From Mycobacterium haemophilum DSM 44634 (GTDB taxonomy: Bacteria; Actinomycetota; Actinomycetes; Mycobacteriales; Mycobacteriaceae): DNA of 64,000 nt. Of this stretch, positions 23,921 to 32,596 are shown piece after piece. The notes under the pieces are model-generated. The model ran no database searches and was not told where the DNA came from. It saw only the letters and a program-made list of their open reading frames with translations. Positions within the stretch are counted from its first letter, which is position 1, and the number at the start of each line of letters is the position of its first letter. The position numbers and the translations under genes are program-made. The stretch is taken from assembly GCF_000340435.2 (NCBI RefSeq), contig NZ_CP011883.2:3518687-3582686 (forward strand). Reading direction: 5' to 3'.

Positions 23921-24364
23921 CTATTGCCCCTTCTTCACCTGCAGCACCCGCTTGCGCAGCGCCTCGGTCGCTGTCTCGATCGACCCGTTAACCACACGTT
24001 TGAGCACAAAGCCGGGCAGTGGTACCACCGGGTCGACGCTGATCTCGAACTTGACCACCGTGCTATCACCCTTGGGGGTCAACTCATACTTCGCATATTG
24101 CGAGCGCTGCGCTGAGGAGCTGACCAGTGTCCAGCTCACCGCGTTGTCACTCCAGGTATATGCCACCACCTGTTCGTCGGTGATACCCACGGCCTTGACC
24201 TTCATCTTCGCCTTGCTGGGCCGCCCGTCCTCGCCCGTCTCGAGCACTTCGGCGCTCTGATGCGCAGCCGACCACTCGGGCATAGCCCCGATATCGGCGA
24301 TGACGTCGAGAACCTCCTCAGGGCTGGCTTCGATGACGACTTCGTGGGATCCGTTGATTGCCAT
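23921..24364 (-). CDS. START-like (SRPBCC) protein, Rv0854-like
   Basis: Helix-grip protein of 147 residues, the same length as Rv0854. It shows HEVVIEASPEEVLDVIADIGAMPEWS at the start and a C-terminal helix KRVVNGSIETATEALRKRV. More distant from the other two START-like proteins than they are from each other. ATG 24364. First gene of the minus-strand cluster with far and two paralogues, divergent from kdc. Confidence 0.88.
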   Translation of the reverse strand: MAINGSHEVVIEASPEEVLDVIADIGAMPEWSAAHQSAEVLETGEDGRPSKAKMKVKAVGITDEQVVAYTWSDNAVSWTLVSSSAQRSQYAKYELTPKGDSTVVKFEISVDPVVPLPGFVLKRVVNGSIETATEALRKRVLQVKKGQ

Positions 24365-24429
24365 GGCCCGCACGATAGCGAACCGGCGCCCGACCGGGAA
24401 CGGTTTCCACCCAGCGTACCGTCGTCTTC

Positions 24430-26157
24430 GTGACCGCCCCCAAAAGTGAAACCGTCTATACCGTCGGTGACTACCTGCTCGACCGCCTCGCCGAACTCGG
24501 CGTCACCGAGATCTTCGGTGTCCCCGGCGACTACAACCTGGAATTTCTCGACCACATCGTTGCCCATCCGGCCATTAGATGGGTGGGCAGCGCCAATGAA
24601 CTGAACGCCGGCTACGCCGCCGATGGGTACGGGCGCTTGCGCGGAATGTCTGCTGTAGTAACGACATTCGGAGTTGGTGAACTTTCGGCTGCCAACGCGA
24701 TCGCGGGTAGCTACGCCGAGCATGTACCCGTCGTGCACATTGTCGGCGGCCCCTCCAAAGACGCGCAAGGCACCCGCCGAGCGCTACACCACTCGCTCGG
24801 CGATGGGGACTTCGAGCACTTCTTCCGGATCAGCCGCGAAATAACCTGCGCCCAAGCTAATCTCATGCCAGCGACGGCGTGCAGGGAGATTGACCGGGTG
24901 CTCAGCGAGGTGCGGGAGCACAAACGGCCCGGCTACATACTGCTGTCCACCGACGTGGCCCGCTTCCCCACCGAACCACCCGGCACTCCGTTGCCACGCT
25001 ATACCGGCGGCACCAGCCCGCGCGCGCTGTCGCTGTTCATCGACGCCGCCACCAAACTCGTTGCCGATCACCGGATGACGGTGCTGGCGGACTTGCTGGT
25101 CCATCGGTTGCAAGTGGTCAAAGAGCTCGAGACATTGCTGACGGCCGACGTGGTGCCGTACGCCACGTTGATGTGGGGAAAAAGTCTGCTCGACGAAAGC
25201 TCGCCTAACTTCTTGGGTATCTACGCCGGGGCAGCCAGCACCGAAGCGGTCCGCGCGGCGATTGAGCAGGCACCTGTGCTGGTGACCGCCGGGGTGGTGT
25301 TTACCGACATGGTCAGTGGTTTCTTCAGTCAGCGGATCGACCCAGCCCGGACCATCGACGTCGGGCAGTACCAGAGCAGCGTAGCCGGTGAGGTGTTCGC
25401 GCCGCTGGAAATGGGCGCCGCGCTTGAGGCATTGGCGTCAATCTTGGTGCGCCGCGGCATCAGCTCACCACCAGTGGAATTACCGCCTGACTATCCACCT
25501 GCGGACACACCATCGCCCGATCGGCCGCTGACCCAACAGATCTTATGGGACAGGCTCTGTGCAGCGCTCACACCGGGAAACGTGGTTCTGGCAGATCAGG
25601 GAACCTCGTTCTACGGCATGGCGGACCACCGGTTGCCGCAGGGAGTGACTTTCATCGGTCAACCGCTCTGGGGCTCAATCGGTTACACGCTGCCCGCGGC
25701 GCTCGGCGCGGGATTGGCGCACCGCGACCGCAGGACGGTGTTACTGATTGGCGACGGCGCCGCGCAACTGACGGTCCAGGAGCTCGGCGCCTTCTGCCGC
25801 GAGGGGTTGTCGCCAGTCATCGTGGTGGTCAACAACGACGGCTACACCATCGAACGGGCGATCCACGGAGAGACGGCCCCCTACAACGACATTGCCAGCT
25901 GGCGTTGGACCGACATCCCCAGCGCGCTGGGGGTGGCCAATCACTCGGCGTTTCGGGCGGAGACCTACGGCGAGCTCGACGAGGCATTCACCGTCGCCGC
26001 CGAGCGTAAGGACCAGATGGTTCTCGTCGAAGTCGTGGTGCCGAGGCTGGATCTTCCTGGCCTGCTGACTGCATTGACCCGGCCAGCGCGGGACGCTCAC
26101 TCCGACGCCTCGATGCGCATCATGTCGAACAGCCGGCCGACAAACAGCGGGGGGTAA
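24430..26157 (+). CDS. kdc: Alpha-keto acid decarboxylase (thiamine diphosphate enzyme)
   Basis: ThDP-dependent decarboxylase of the pyruvate/indolepyruvate type, 575 residues. The catalytic Glu is in SANELNAGYAADGYGR (about residue 57), the HHS pair in ALHHSLGDGDF, and the ThDP/Mg motif runs from GDGAAQLTVQELG to VVNNDGYT. GTG 24430. Rv0853c has 560 residues from memory. The extra tail RDAHSDASMRIMSNS... arises because the frame reads on over the convergent gene at 26097, so the family C-terminus near LTALTRP has been replaced or extended. It decarboxylates branched-chain or aromatic keto acids. Confidence 0.92.
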   Translation: MTAPKSETVYTVGDYLLDRLAELGVTEIFGVPGDYNLEFLDHIVAHPAIRWVGSANELNAGYAADGYGRLRGMSAVVTTFGVGELSAANAIAGSYAEHVPVVHIVGGPSKDAQGTRRALHHSLGDGDFEHFFRISREITCAQANLMPATACREIDRVLSEVREHKRPGYILLSTDVARFPTEPPGTPLPRYTGGTSPRALSLFIDAATKLVADHRMTVLADLLVHRLQVVKELETLLTADVVPYATLMWGKSLLDESSPNFLGIYAGAASTEAVRAAIEQAPVLVTAGVVFTDMVSGFFSQRIDPARTIDVGQYQSSVAGEVFAPLEMGAALEALASILVRRGISSPPVELPPDYPPADTPSPDRPLTQQILWDRLCAALTPGNVVLADQGTSFYGMADHRLPQGVTFIGQPLWGSIGYTLPAALGAGLAHRDRRTVLLIGDGAAQLTVQELGAFCREGLSPVIVVVNNDGYTIERAIHGETAPYNDIASWRWTDIPSALGVANHSAFRAETYGELDEAFTVAAERKDQMVLVEVVVPRLDLPGLLTALTRPARDAHSDASMRIMSNSRPTNSGG

Positions 26158-26735
26158 GCGCCCACTCCCGCTCTCGATAACCATTGGGCCGCGGCGTCGG
26201 GATGGTCGATCCAGTGCCGGGCCCCATCTTCGTCAGGAAACTCCTGCAAGATCAAGACTTCGTGATCATCATCGAAAGCCTGGAAAATCCACGTCTTTCG
26301 GATACCGGCCGCGGTGAACCTGTCCATCGCACAGCGGACCTCCGCGGTCAGGGTCGGCACGTCGTCGACGGACGCGATCGCAGCCACCACCACCCCGGGC
26401 GCGGTGGGCGCTAATCCAGGCGTCGGAGTCGCCGCGACGAACCTGTCGATGATCTCGCCGGCGAAAACTGCCGGGATGTCGTCAACACCGGCAGCGTCGA
26501 ACCAGTCGAACAAGACCTGCGAACGCAGCAGCTCCAGGATCGGCTCACGGCTCTGAATACCGATCATCACCAGGACACGGCCATGGTCATGGGTCGATAG
26601 GTAAACCAGAACATGGTGGGCGCCGATGCCGGCGAGAGCCGACCGATTGCGCTGCAGCAGCGGCCACACCCGGGCGGGATCGGGCACGCGATAATCCGAG
26701 GCAATCACCATCGAATGAATGTCGCCGGTGGTCAC
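26097..26735 (-). CDS. Uncharacterised protein with internal duplication
   Basis: Protein of 212 residues made of two similar halves. Residues 1-~105 contain VLVYLSTHDHGRVLVMIG, then WFDAAGVDDIPAVFAGEIID; residues ~115-212 contain TWIFQAFDDDHEVLILQEFP, then WLSRAGVGAYPPLFVGRLFD. Each half looks like a ferredoxin-like alpha/beta unit, giving a fused pseudo-dimer. GTG 26735 overlaps the fadD16 stop as GTGA, which indicates coupling to that gene; ATG 26711 is an alternative. It overlaps the kdc tail by 61 bases, so one of the two 3' ends has drifted. Function unknown. Confidence 0.68.
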   Translation of the reverse strand: MTTGDIHSMVIASDYRVPDPARVWPLLQRNRSALAGIGAHHVLVYLSTHDHGRVLVMIGIQSREPILELLRSQVLFDWFDAAGVDDIPAVFAGEIIDRFVAATPTPGLAPTAPGVVVAAIASVDDVPTLTAEVRCAMDRFTAAGIRKTWIFQAFDDDHEVLILQEFPDEDGARHWIDHPDAAAQWLSRAGVGAYPPLFVGRLFDMMRIEASE

Positions 26736-27960
26736 CGCAGCTGGTCTTTCATCACTTTGCCGGCGGCATTGAGCGGCAGCTCGTCGAGAAACGTGATGGA
26801 TCTCGACATGTTGAATTCCGCCATACGCTCTCGGCACCATGCAATCAAGTCAGCCTCGGACGAAGGGGGTGGGGGATTAGGCACGACAAACGCCTTACCT
26901 ACCTGACCGAGTCGCTCGTCGGGGATTCCGATTACCGCGGCCTGCGCGACCGCTGGGTGTTCGAACAGGAAGCCCTCGATCTCCGCCGGGTACGCATTGA
27001 AACCGCCCACGATGAACATGTCCTTCTTGCGCCCGTTAATCCTCAGCCGTCCCGCCGAATCCAGGCTGCCCAGATCGCCGGTGTGCAACCAGCCCTCGTC
27101 ATCAATCGCCTCCGCGGTGGCAACAGGGTCATCGAGATAACCCTGCATGACACTGTACCCACGGATCAAGACCTCTCCGTCGTCGGCGATGCGCACCTCA
27201 GGCCCATCGCACGGCGTACCGGCCGTTGTCGCGATGTCCTCGAAGGAGTCCCCGCGTCGTGACGCCGTCACCGTTGCCGCTTCGGTCAGGCCGCAGCCGG
27301 TCATGATGGACTGGAACGGCAATTCGTCGTGCATCCGCTGGATGGGTTGCACGGGGATGTCGGCCGAGCCGGTCACCGCTGCCCGCAGTGACGACAGGTC
27401 GTGGTCGCCTTGGGCCGGCAGCAGCGAATGATAGAGCGTTGGCGGCCCAGGCAGCATGGTAACCCCGTTCGCGCTCAATCAGCTCCAGCACACGATTGAT
27501 CTCGAAGACGGCAACCGGGATGACGGTAGCTCCCCGGACCATTGAGGCGATGCAGCCCGCCTTGTCACCGAAGGTGCGGAAGAACGGGTTGACGATCAGG
27601 TAGCGGCCACATCGGCTGGAACAGCGAAATCCTGCCCCAAAAAACCTTTTTCAACCAGCACCACTTTCGCTCCGCTGCGATGGATGATGTCGGTGGCCTC
27701 GGCGGTCTTGAACCTGGTATTGACCGGAACCAACACCGCGCCCGCGTTAGCAGTCCCGAACGCCGCGACTATCCATTCGGCGGAATTGGGCGCCCAGATG
27801 GCGACCCGATCGCTCTTGTCAATGCCGGTTGATGCGAACGCACCAGCAGCACAACGGATCCTGTCTATGAGCTCAGTGCAGCTCAGGCGCAAGAAGCCGT
27901 CGACGACAGCTTCGCCGCACTTAACACCATCGCGGGGATGGTTGTCCAACTTTGCGGGCC
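26732..27960 (-). pseudogene. fadD16: Broken acyl-CoA ligase (fadD16 relic)
   Basis: The N-terminal part at about 27596-27960 reads AVVDGFLRLS.TELIDRIRCAAG and DRVAIWAPNSAEWIVAAFG, then stops at TGA 27596. The middle continues in another frame with YLIVNPFFRTFGDKAG and INRVLELIERERG. A third frame from about 27465 carries GVTMLPGPPTLYHSLL, RINGRKKDMFIVGGFNAYPAEIE and ends KVMKDQLR. The AMP-binding loop (TSGTTGxxKG) between the first two pieces is missing, so there is an internal deletion plus at least two frameshifts. No active enzyme can be made. It corresponds to Rv0852. Confidence 0.83.
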
Positions 27961-28078
27961 GACATGACGACCACCAAAAGTGGCCCGACCGTAACGTTCG
28001 CAAGGGGCATTGCGGCAACGCTTTCGCGACGCCGCTGGTGCCGCCCCTATACTCGGGCGCGTCACGCACCCACGACCC

Positions 28079-28385
28079 GGTGATGCATCACGTCAAATAC
28101 ACCATCACCGCGTCCAAACCGATCTGGGCAGACATCTATTACCTGGATCAAGAGCCGCCGATCTTCTCCGCCTACAGCCACAGTCCCCCCAGTTTGTGCC
28201 GCATATCAACGTCGACATCGCCCCGGACAGTCCGTGTAGGTATACGAACTCGACTTGGCAAAACCCCAACGAATAGGCGCTGGTCTCAGTCAGCACCGGC
28301 ATCGAACCGGGCACGCCGCAGTTTCACTGCGACGTCACCGTGGACGGGGTCGTCGCCGTCTCCAAAGACGGTCCTAGAGGCGCGC
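28079..28385 (+). pseudogene. Frameshifted relic of a secreted MmpS-like domain protein
   Basis: Three frames carry one protein. HHVKYTITASKPIWADIYYLDQEPPIFSAYSH comes first, FVPHINVDIAPDSP next after a shift near 28185, and LVSVSTGIEPGTPQFHCDVTVDGVVAVSKDG last after another near 28277. Beta-rich domains of this sort occur in mycobacterial membrane-anchored MmpS-like and proline-rich proteins. No start with signal peptide is seen. The 3' end overlaps the tail of the TetR gene on the other strand. Confidence 0.6.
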
Positions 28386-29025
28386 TTTGTTCGCGGCGAA
28401 ACTGGTGAACCACCCAGGCTTGCGGCATTTCCGGAATAGGGTGCGGCTCGCCCTCCAGGCCACGCAGGTAATTTTCAACCAACGCAAAAGTTTCGGCGTG
28501 ACCAGCAGACATTCCAACCGCCTGTTCGAGCACCAGCAACCGCGACAAGCTGGAGATGAGCACCGTCCACACCACCGGTGGCATGTCACGGTTATCCACT
28601 CCATAGCGCTGCAGTGCGGTCGTCACCGCGCGGCACTGTTCATCGCGGAAACGTTCAGCGTAGTAGGCGATTTCGGCCCGCATTTCCTTGCGGTGATTCG
28701 CCAAGGCCATGAATTCCATCGAAACCCGGGTAAAAGCGGGATCGGTGCCAAATCTCCACAACGCCCATAGCGGCTGAGGCGATTGCAGCGCTTTGGCTTG
28801 CACCTGAAGACCTTCTTCGGCGCGGCGGCGGAAGACCTCCAGGAACAGCTCCTCCATGGTGCGGAAGTAGTAATGCACGAGCTGAGGTTTCAACCCCGCC
28901 CTGTTCGCGAGGCGCCGCGACGTCACCGCGGCGTAGCCCTCTTCGAGCATCAATTGCTCGGCCGCGTCGAGCAGCAGGCCGCGATTCTTCGCATCCGGTG
29001 CCCCGATTCTTCGCGCCGATGTCAT
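28324..29025 (-). CDS. TetR-family transcriptional regulator
   Basis: Regulator of 233 residues. The helix-turn-helix lies at about residues 12-58 (KNRGLLLDAAEQLMLEEGYAAVTSRRLANRAGLKPQLVHYYF). The helical C-terminal domain includes ANHRKEMRAEIAYYAERF. The last ~35 residues (REQSAPLGPSLETATTPSTVTSQ) look improvised because they run over a relic gene. ATG 29025 with GGAGTGAGGG before it. It lies among decayed genes, so its original target operon may be gone. Confidence 0.82.
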   Translation of the reverse strand: MTSARRIGAPDAKNRGLLLDAAEQLMLEEGYAAVTSRRLANRAGLKPQLVHYYFRTMEELFLEVFRRRAEEGLQVQAKALQSPQPLWALWRFGTDPAFTRVSMEFMALANHRKEMRAEIAYYAERFRDEQCRAVTTALQRYGVDNRDMPPVVWTVLISSLSRLLVLEQAVGMSAGHAETFALVENYLRGLEGEPHPIPEMPQAWVVHQFRREQSAPLGPSLETATTPSTVTSQ

Positions 29026-29349
29026 GCCCTCACTCCATATTCTCAACGTTCGCTCAAAGGTCTGTTGACGTTCCAAGTCGGCCACGCTGATCGTAGCCAC
29101 GTCACTTCGTTGCCCGGGGTTGCCCACCTTGGCTATGACATTTGCGCCCTGCTATGCAAATGCTCAGCACTTCAGGGATTTTGGACGCGCGCGATTCGCC
29201 GGAGGTCGCTGATGCCGCCCCTTGTGGCGAACACCGCGACAACCCGGGGGACGTGACCTATCCCTGCAGACCACATCCGCGCTCAGGGTCGGCTCCGGCG
29301 CCGGAATGCCCATTTCGGTAGCGGATGCCTGGATACCGAAGACGAGGTC

Positions 29350-29626
29350 ACCCTACGCGGAAGTGCTCGCTGCAGCGGCCCGGACATGCGTCATGACGCT
29401 GCGCGATACTGTCGCTGGCGCGCCAGCACGCCGTGGAGCGTGTTCAATTCGGCCGGCGCATCGGCTCATTTCAGGCGATCCGGCACCGGCTGGCCGAGAC
29501 GCATGTCGCGATCGAAGGCGCCGAGGCGACGCTGCACGCCGCCAGTGATACACCAGACGACCCGGACGATTCCGGCACCCTGGCCTGCTTGTTGGCTAAG
29601 GCCGCAGCCGGCCAGGCAGCGCGCAT
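29350..29626 (+). pseudogene. Acyl-CoA dehydrogenase relic
   Basis: YAEVLAAAART and LRDTVA in one frame are continued after a frameshift near 29413 by LARQHAVERVQFGRRIGSFQAIRHRLAE, the hallmark substrate/FAD region of acyl-CoA dehydrogenases. DIQHAASDTPDD-like sequence and LLAKAAAGQAARI follow, then unrelated sequence from about 29627. The N-terminal two-thirds and the C-terminus are absent. The upstream stretch 29026-29349 holds no gene I can support. Confidence 0.7.
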
Positions 29627-29765
29627 AGACTGGCCCAGGATGCCGGAGCAGCGTTGTGGGCCAATAGATCTGCACTACGGCTGGCGCAACTTTGATATCG
29701 ACAGCAGTGCCGGCCCCAGGCCAGCTAGCGCTTCGCCCACGCTGCGCTGTATAACATAGGCACAT

Positions 29766-30077
29766 ATGAGTCAACCCGTCCCGCGTAACGAGTTCGGCGT
29801 CGTCTCGTTGATCTTGGGCGTGGTCGCGCTCATCACCTGCTGGCTGCTGATTGGGATCGCCTTCGGTATCGCAGCGGTGGTGACTGGAGATATCGCCCGG
29901 AGACGAGTGCAACGCGGCGAAGCCAACAACCCCCGAGTCGCGATGACCGGCATTGCGCTGGGCGCGGTGTCGATCGTGGCAGCGCTCATCGCGGTGGGCC
30001 TCTACGCCAAATCCAACGCCGGCCAGACTGGCCACTACCACCAGTGTTTGGTCACCGGAAGGGACCCGCGCTGCTGA
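29766..30077 (+). CDS. DUF4190-type small membrane protein
   Basis: Protein of 103 residues with two transmembrane helices (about 11-38 and 59-81) around a short basic cytoplasmic stretch, GDIARRRVQRGE. PRNEFGVVSLILGVVALI and NNPRVAMTGIALGAVSIV are the DUF4190 signature. ATG 29766. The tail after KSNAGQTGHYHQCL is unusual and may be truncated, since decayed genes lie on both sides. Function unknown. Confidence 0.68.
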   Translation: MSQPVPRNEFGVVSLILGVVALITCWLLIGIAFGIAAVVTGDIARRRVQRGEANNPRVAMTGIALGAVSIVAALIAVGLYAKSNAGQTGHYHQCLVTGRDPRC

Positions 30078-30083
30078 AGCCCC

Positions 30084-30215
30084 TTAATGGCGCGGTAGGC
30101 CAAGTATTCGTTCAGCGATGATATTCCGCTGGATTTCGGAAGTGCCACCGGCGGTGGTCGCGGCAAAGCTGCGGGTGTAAGGGCCACGCCCACCGAACTC
30201 TGGCGGCTTGCCGGG
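30084..30215 (-). pseudogene. C-terminal scrap of an acyl-CoA dehydrogenase
   Basis: The minus strand reads PEFGGRGPYTRSFAATTAGGTSEIQRNII, AERILGLPR and a stop at 30084-30086. GGTSEIQRNIIAERxLGLPR is the classic last segment of acyl-CoA dehydrogenases, with the Glu/Arg that bind FAD and the other subunit. Nothing upstream continues it. It is a different gene from the plus-strand relic at 29350. Confidence 0.72.
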
Positions 30216-30257
30216 CAACTGCCTGTTGTCCCCTCGCGGCAATCATCGGAGCCGCCC

Positions 30258-30450
30258 GTGACCAGTCCAAGCGAAGAGCCGGCCTGGAAGCAGCGCGCGG
30301 TCGAGCGATCCATCAAGACCGCGAAACTGCGGGCTGCGCAACGAGTTCAGCGATTCCTGGACGCGGCGCAGGCCACCATTACCGAAAAGGGAAGCACGGA
30401 TTTTACCGTCCAGGAGGTCGTGAATCGGTCCCGCCAATCCCTGCCCGGTC
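30258..30450 (+). pseudogene. N-terminal fragment of a TetR regulator
   Basis: From GTG 30258 the frame reads EEPAWKQRAVERSIKTAKLRAAQRVQRFLDAAQATI and TDFTVQEVVNRSRQSL, the start of a TetR DNA-binding domain. Similarity then ends and random sequence (PGRPHTTCASSR...) runs to a stop at 30560. Recognition helix and ligand domain are gone. 30451-30604 holds an AT-rich patch, very low in GC for this genome, with a GATTCT/AGAATC dyad at 30528-30548 and no gene. Confidence 0.62.
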
Positions 30451-30604
30451 GACCGCATACCACATGCGCATCTAGTCGCATCGCCGATTTGAACAAATAT
30501 CGTGAACGACCGGCTTGCGGAGAATTAGATTCTTTGAGACTTAGAATCACAAATAGCTAAAAATAGTGCAGCGTTGACGCATGATGCGTGTCGATCAGAT
30601 CAAG

Positions 30605-30844
30605 TCAGTAACTGACAGTTAGATCCCGACGAGGCAGGTGGGCGAAAACCGGGACCATCTCTGATTGGAGGATAAACTTCTCGTCAAACTCTTCACCGAG
30701 ATCGGTTCCAATCATTGGCATTTCAGCTGCATTGACGCTGATTCCGTGGCCCAGGTAGAAATTTGGCAGCAACGGCCGAGCGCCATCGTTGGCTGCGGTT
30801 GCAGCCCCACCTAGTACTGCTGCGGTAGCTCCAGCCCAGGTCAC
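30605..30844 (-). CDS. Hypothetical ORF downstream of the ferredoxin
   Basis: Frame of 79 codons from GTG 30844, starting 2 bases after the ferredoxin stop. It holds an Ala/Gly-rich N-terminus and then NDGARPLLPNFYLGHGISVNA and EEFDEKFILQSEMVPVF. I recognise nothing in it. Spacing suggests co-transcription with the ferredoxin, but it may be a relic of a longer gene. Confidence 0.3.
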   Translation of the reverse strand: MTWAGATAAVLGGAATAANDGARPLLPNFYLGHGISVNAAEMPMIGTDLGEEFDEKFILQSEMVPVFAHLPRRDLTVSY

Positions 30845-30846
30845 GT

Positions 30847-31065
30847 TCAGAAAGCGTGTCCGACATCTTTTTCATCCTCGATGTGAATGGCCTGCGCCGG
30901 GCACGCCGCGACCGCCCGGCGTGCCCCATCGACCTAGCCGGCCGACGGATGCACGTTCAGCAGGACGACGACTCCGTCCTCATCCCGTTGGCCGAACACC
31001 TCGGGTGCATTCATGACACAGTTCCCCGAGGATGCGCAAATACCTTGGTCGACAGTTACTTTCAT
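30847..31065 (-). pseudogene. 3Fe-4S ferredoxin gene with in-frame TAG
   Basis: From ATG 31065 the frame reads MKVTVDQGICASSGNCVMNAPEVF, GQRDEDGVVVLLN, then TAG at 30936-30934 and, still in frame, ARRAVAACPAQAIHIEDE to a TGA at 30847. Cysteines in CxxxxxC (GICASSGNC) and ACPAQAI are those of the P450-associated 3Fe-4S ferredoxins. Only codon 44 is damaged, so this is a recent nonsense mutation or an assembly error. It follows a TetR gene by 11 bases, the usual place for a P450 redox partner, yet no P450 gene follows. Confidence 0.78.
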
Positions 31066-31076
31066 CCGGCGACCCT

Positions 31077-31736
31077 TCACTCATGCGGCGTCACCGGCGC
31101 CAGCCATAGGCCCACGATCACGTCGATAAGGCCGGACCCGGTGGCCCGCCAGGACCGCATCGGTGCGCCCGCGGCGAGCGCCCGTTCAAGATCGGCGCAG
31201 GTATGTATCAATAGGTTGCGAGCCATGATGTTGCGTTCATAGCGCACCTCAGTAGGCAAGTCGGGCAAACAGCGGTTGACACCGTCGACCACCTGAACCA
31301 GCGACGGCGAGCTAAGCGCGCCCTTGACGATGATGTGGTAGTAAGCGGGATCGGTCATCGCTTGGGCAGCGAACCGCGCATACCAGGTGGGATTACCAAG
31401 GGCCGCCAGGTGCTCGGTGAGCGGGTGCACCAGGCAGGCCACCCAGTCCCGCATTTCGGCAGAAGCCTCGGATTCCAACAGCTCGGCCACCATGCGGTCG
31501 CGGAGCCGTTCAATGGGCCCACGATGTTTCTCCTCGATCGCACGGACCAGGTCGACCTTGGTGCCGAAGTGGTAGCCGACCGCGGCATTGTTGCCCTGAC
31601 CGGCGGCCTCACTGACCTGCCGATTGGACACCGCGAACATGCCGTGCTCGGCGTACAACCGCTCGGCCGCCACCAAGATCGCTTCCTGGGTGGAGGTGGC
31701 CCGTTCGGAACGCAGGGTTCTGCCAGCCGCAGTCAT
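31077..31736 (-). CDS. TetR-family transcriptional regulator
   Basis: Regulator of 219 residues. The helix-turn-helix lies at about 14-62 (TQEAILVAAERLYAEHGMFAVSNRQVSEAAGQGNNAAVGYHF). The C-terminal domain includes HPLTEHLAALGNPTWYARFAAQAM, typical of the TetR genes next to ferredoxin/P450 and steroid-like catabolic operons. ATG 31736. The damaged ferredoxin follows by 11 bases. It is divergent in neither direction from an intact enzyme gene, so its target is unclear. Confidence 0.85.
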   Translation of the reverse strand: MTAAGRTLRSERATSTQEAILVAAERLYAEHGMFAVSNRQVSEAAGQGNNAAVGYHFGTKVDLVRAIEEKHRGPIERLRDRMVAELLESEASAEMRDWVACLVHPLTEHLAALGNPTWYARFAAQAMTDPAYYHIIVKGALSSPSLVQVVDGVNRCLPDLPTEVRYERNIMARNLLIHTCADLERALAAGAPMRSWRATGSGLIDVIVGLWLAPVTPHE

Positions 31737-31780
31737 GCACCTAGTCAAGCGCGTGCACAGTATTAAGTCAAGCGACTGAA

Positions 31781-32493
31781 TTAACTTGGTTGAGACGCCG
31801 CATCGAACATCACACTCGAGGGCCGCCGGTCTTCCTCACGTTTCGTGGACCGAATCGCCTTGCCCGCGACAGCTCCCCCGTCCACCGGCAGCACGGTTCC
31901 GGTGACACAGCGCGACCCGGTCGCCGGCGAAATACAGTGCCGCCTCCGCGATATCATCGGGTGTAACCTCGCACTTCAGTGGACGGTCGGCACGCATCGT
32001 CTCGCGGATCGCCGCGGGTGTAGCGCTCGATCTCTTCGTGATCCATAGCGGCCGCCGACGTCGCCAACAATGGCGTGGGTATGTTGCCTGGCGCGATGGT
32101 GTTCACCCGAATGCCGTAGTACGCCAACTCGATTGCCGCGGACTTGGTGAATTGGATGACCGCCGCTTTGGACGCACGGTACGTCATCACGCCAGGAATC
32201 GGCGGTGCATGGTGCCCGAGACTCCCGGCGTTGTTTACCATCACGTGCAGCCCACCGAACTTTTCGACGGCAGCAGCCACCACTGCTTCCACCTGTTCAG
32301 GATTAGAGACGTCCGTCCGCTGGAAGAGCGCGTTGGTGCTCAACTTTGCCGCCAGGGCCTCACCCCCGTCACGGTCCACGTCGGCAATGACAACCCGGGC
32401 CCTCTCGGCCAAAAATCGCTCCGCCGTGGCGCAGCCGATACCTGAGGCCCCGCCGGTAACGATGGCCACCTTGCCAGCAAGTTCGTTGACCAC
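31781..32493 (-). pseudogene. Broken short-chain dehydrogenase (Rv0851c relic)
   Basis: ATG 32493 starts MVNELAGKVAIVTGGASGIG (the cofactor GxxxGxG) and continues to VMVNNAG. The next ~45 residues, which should carry the catalytic Ser, are missing, and the frame resumes at PGVMTYRASKAAVIQF with the YxxxK pair. A frameshift near 32005 sends the original C-terminus (RADRPLK, TPDDIAEAALYFAGDR, PVDGGAVAGKAI) into another frame ending at 31781. The enzyme cannot be active. The orthologue in H37Rv is intact as I recall it. Confidence 0.8.
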
Positions 32494-32596
32494 CCAACGA
32501 GTTAATCGGCGCCGACCGCTTCACGTCAAGGTTCTCTGCGAAACCCGTTGTTGTCGAACCGATCAACGCAGTGGCCAGCATCAGCAGATGCCCCCA

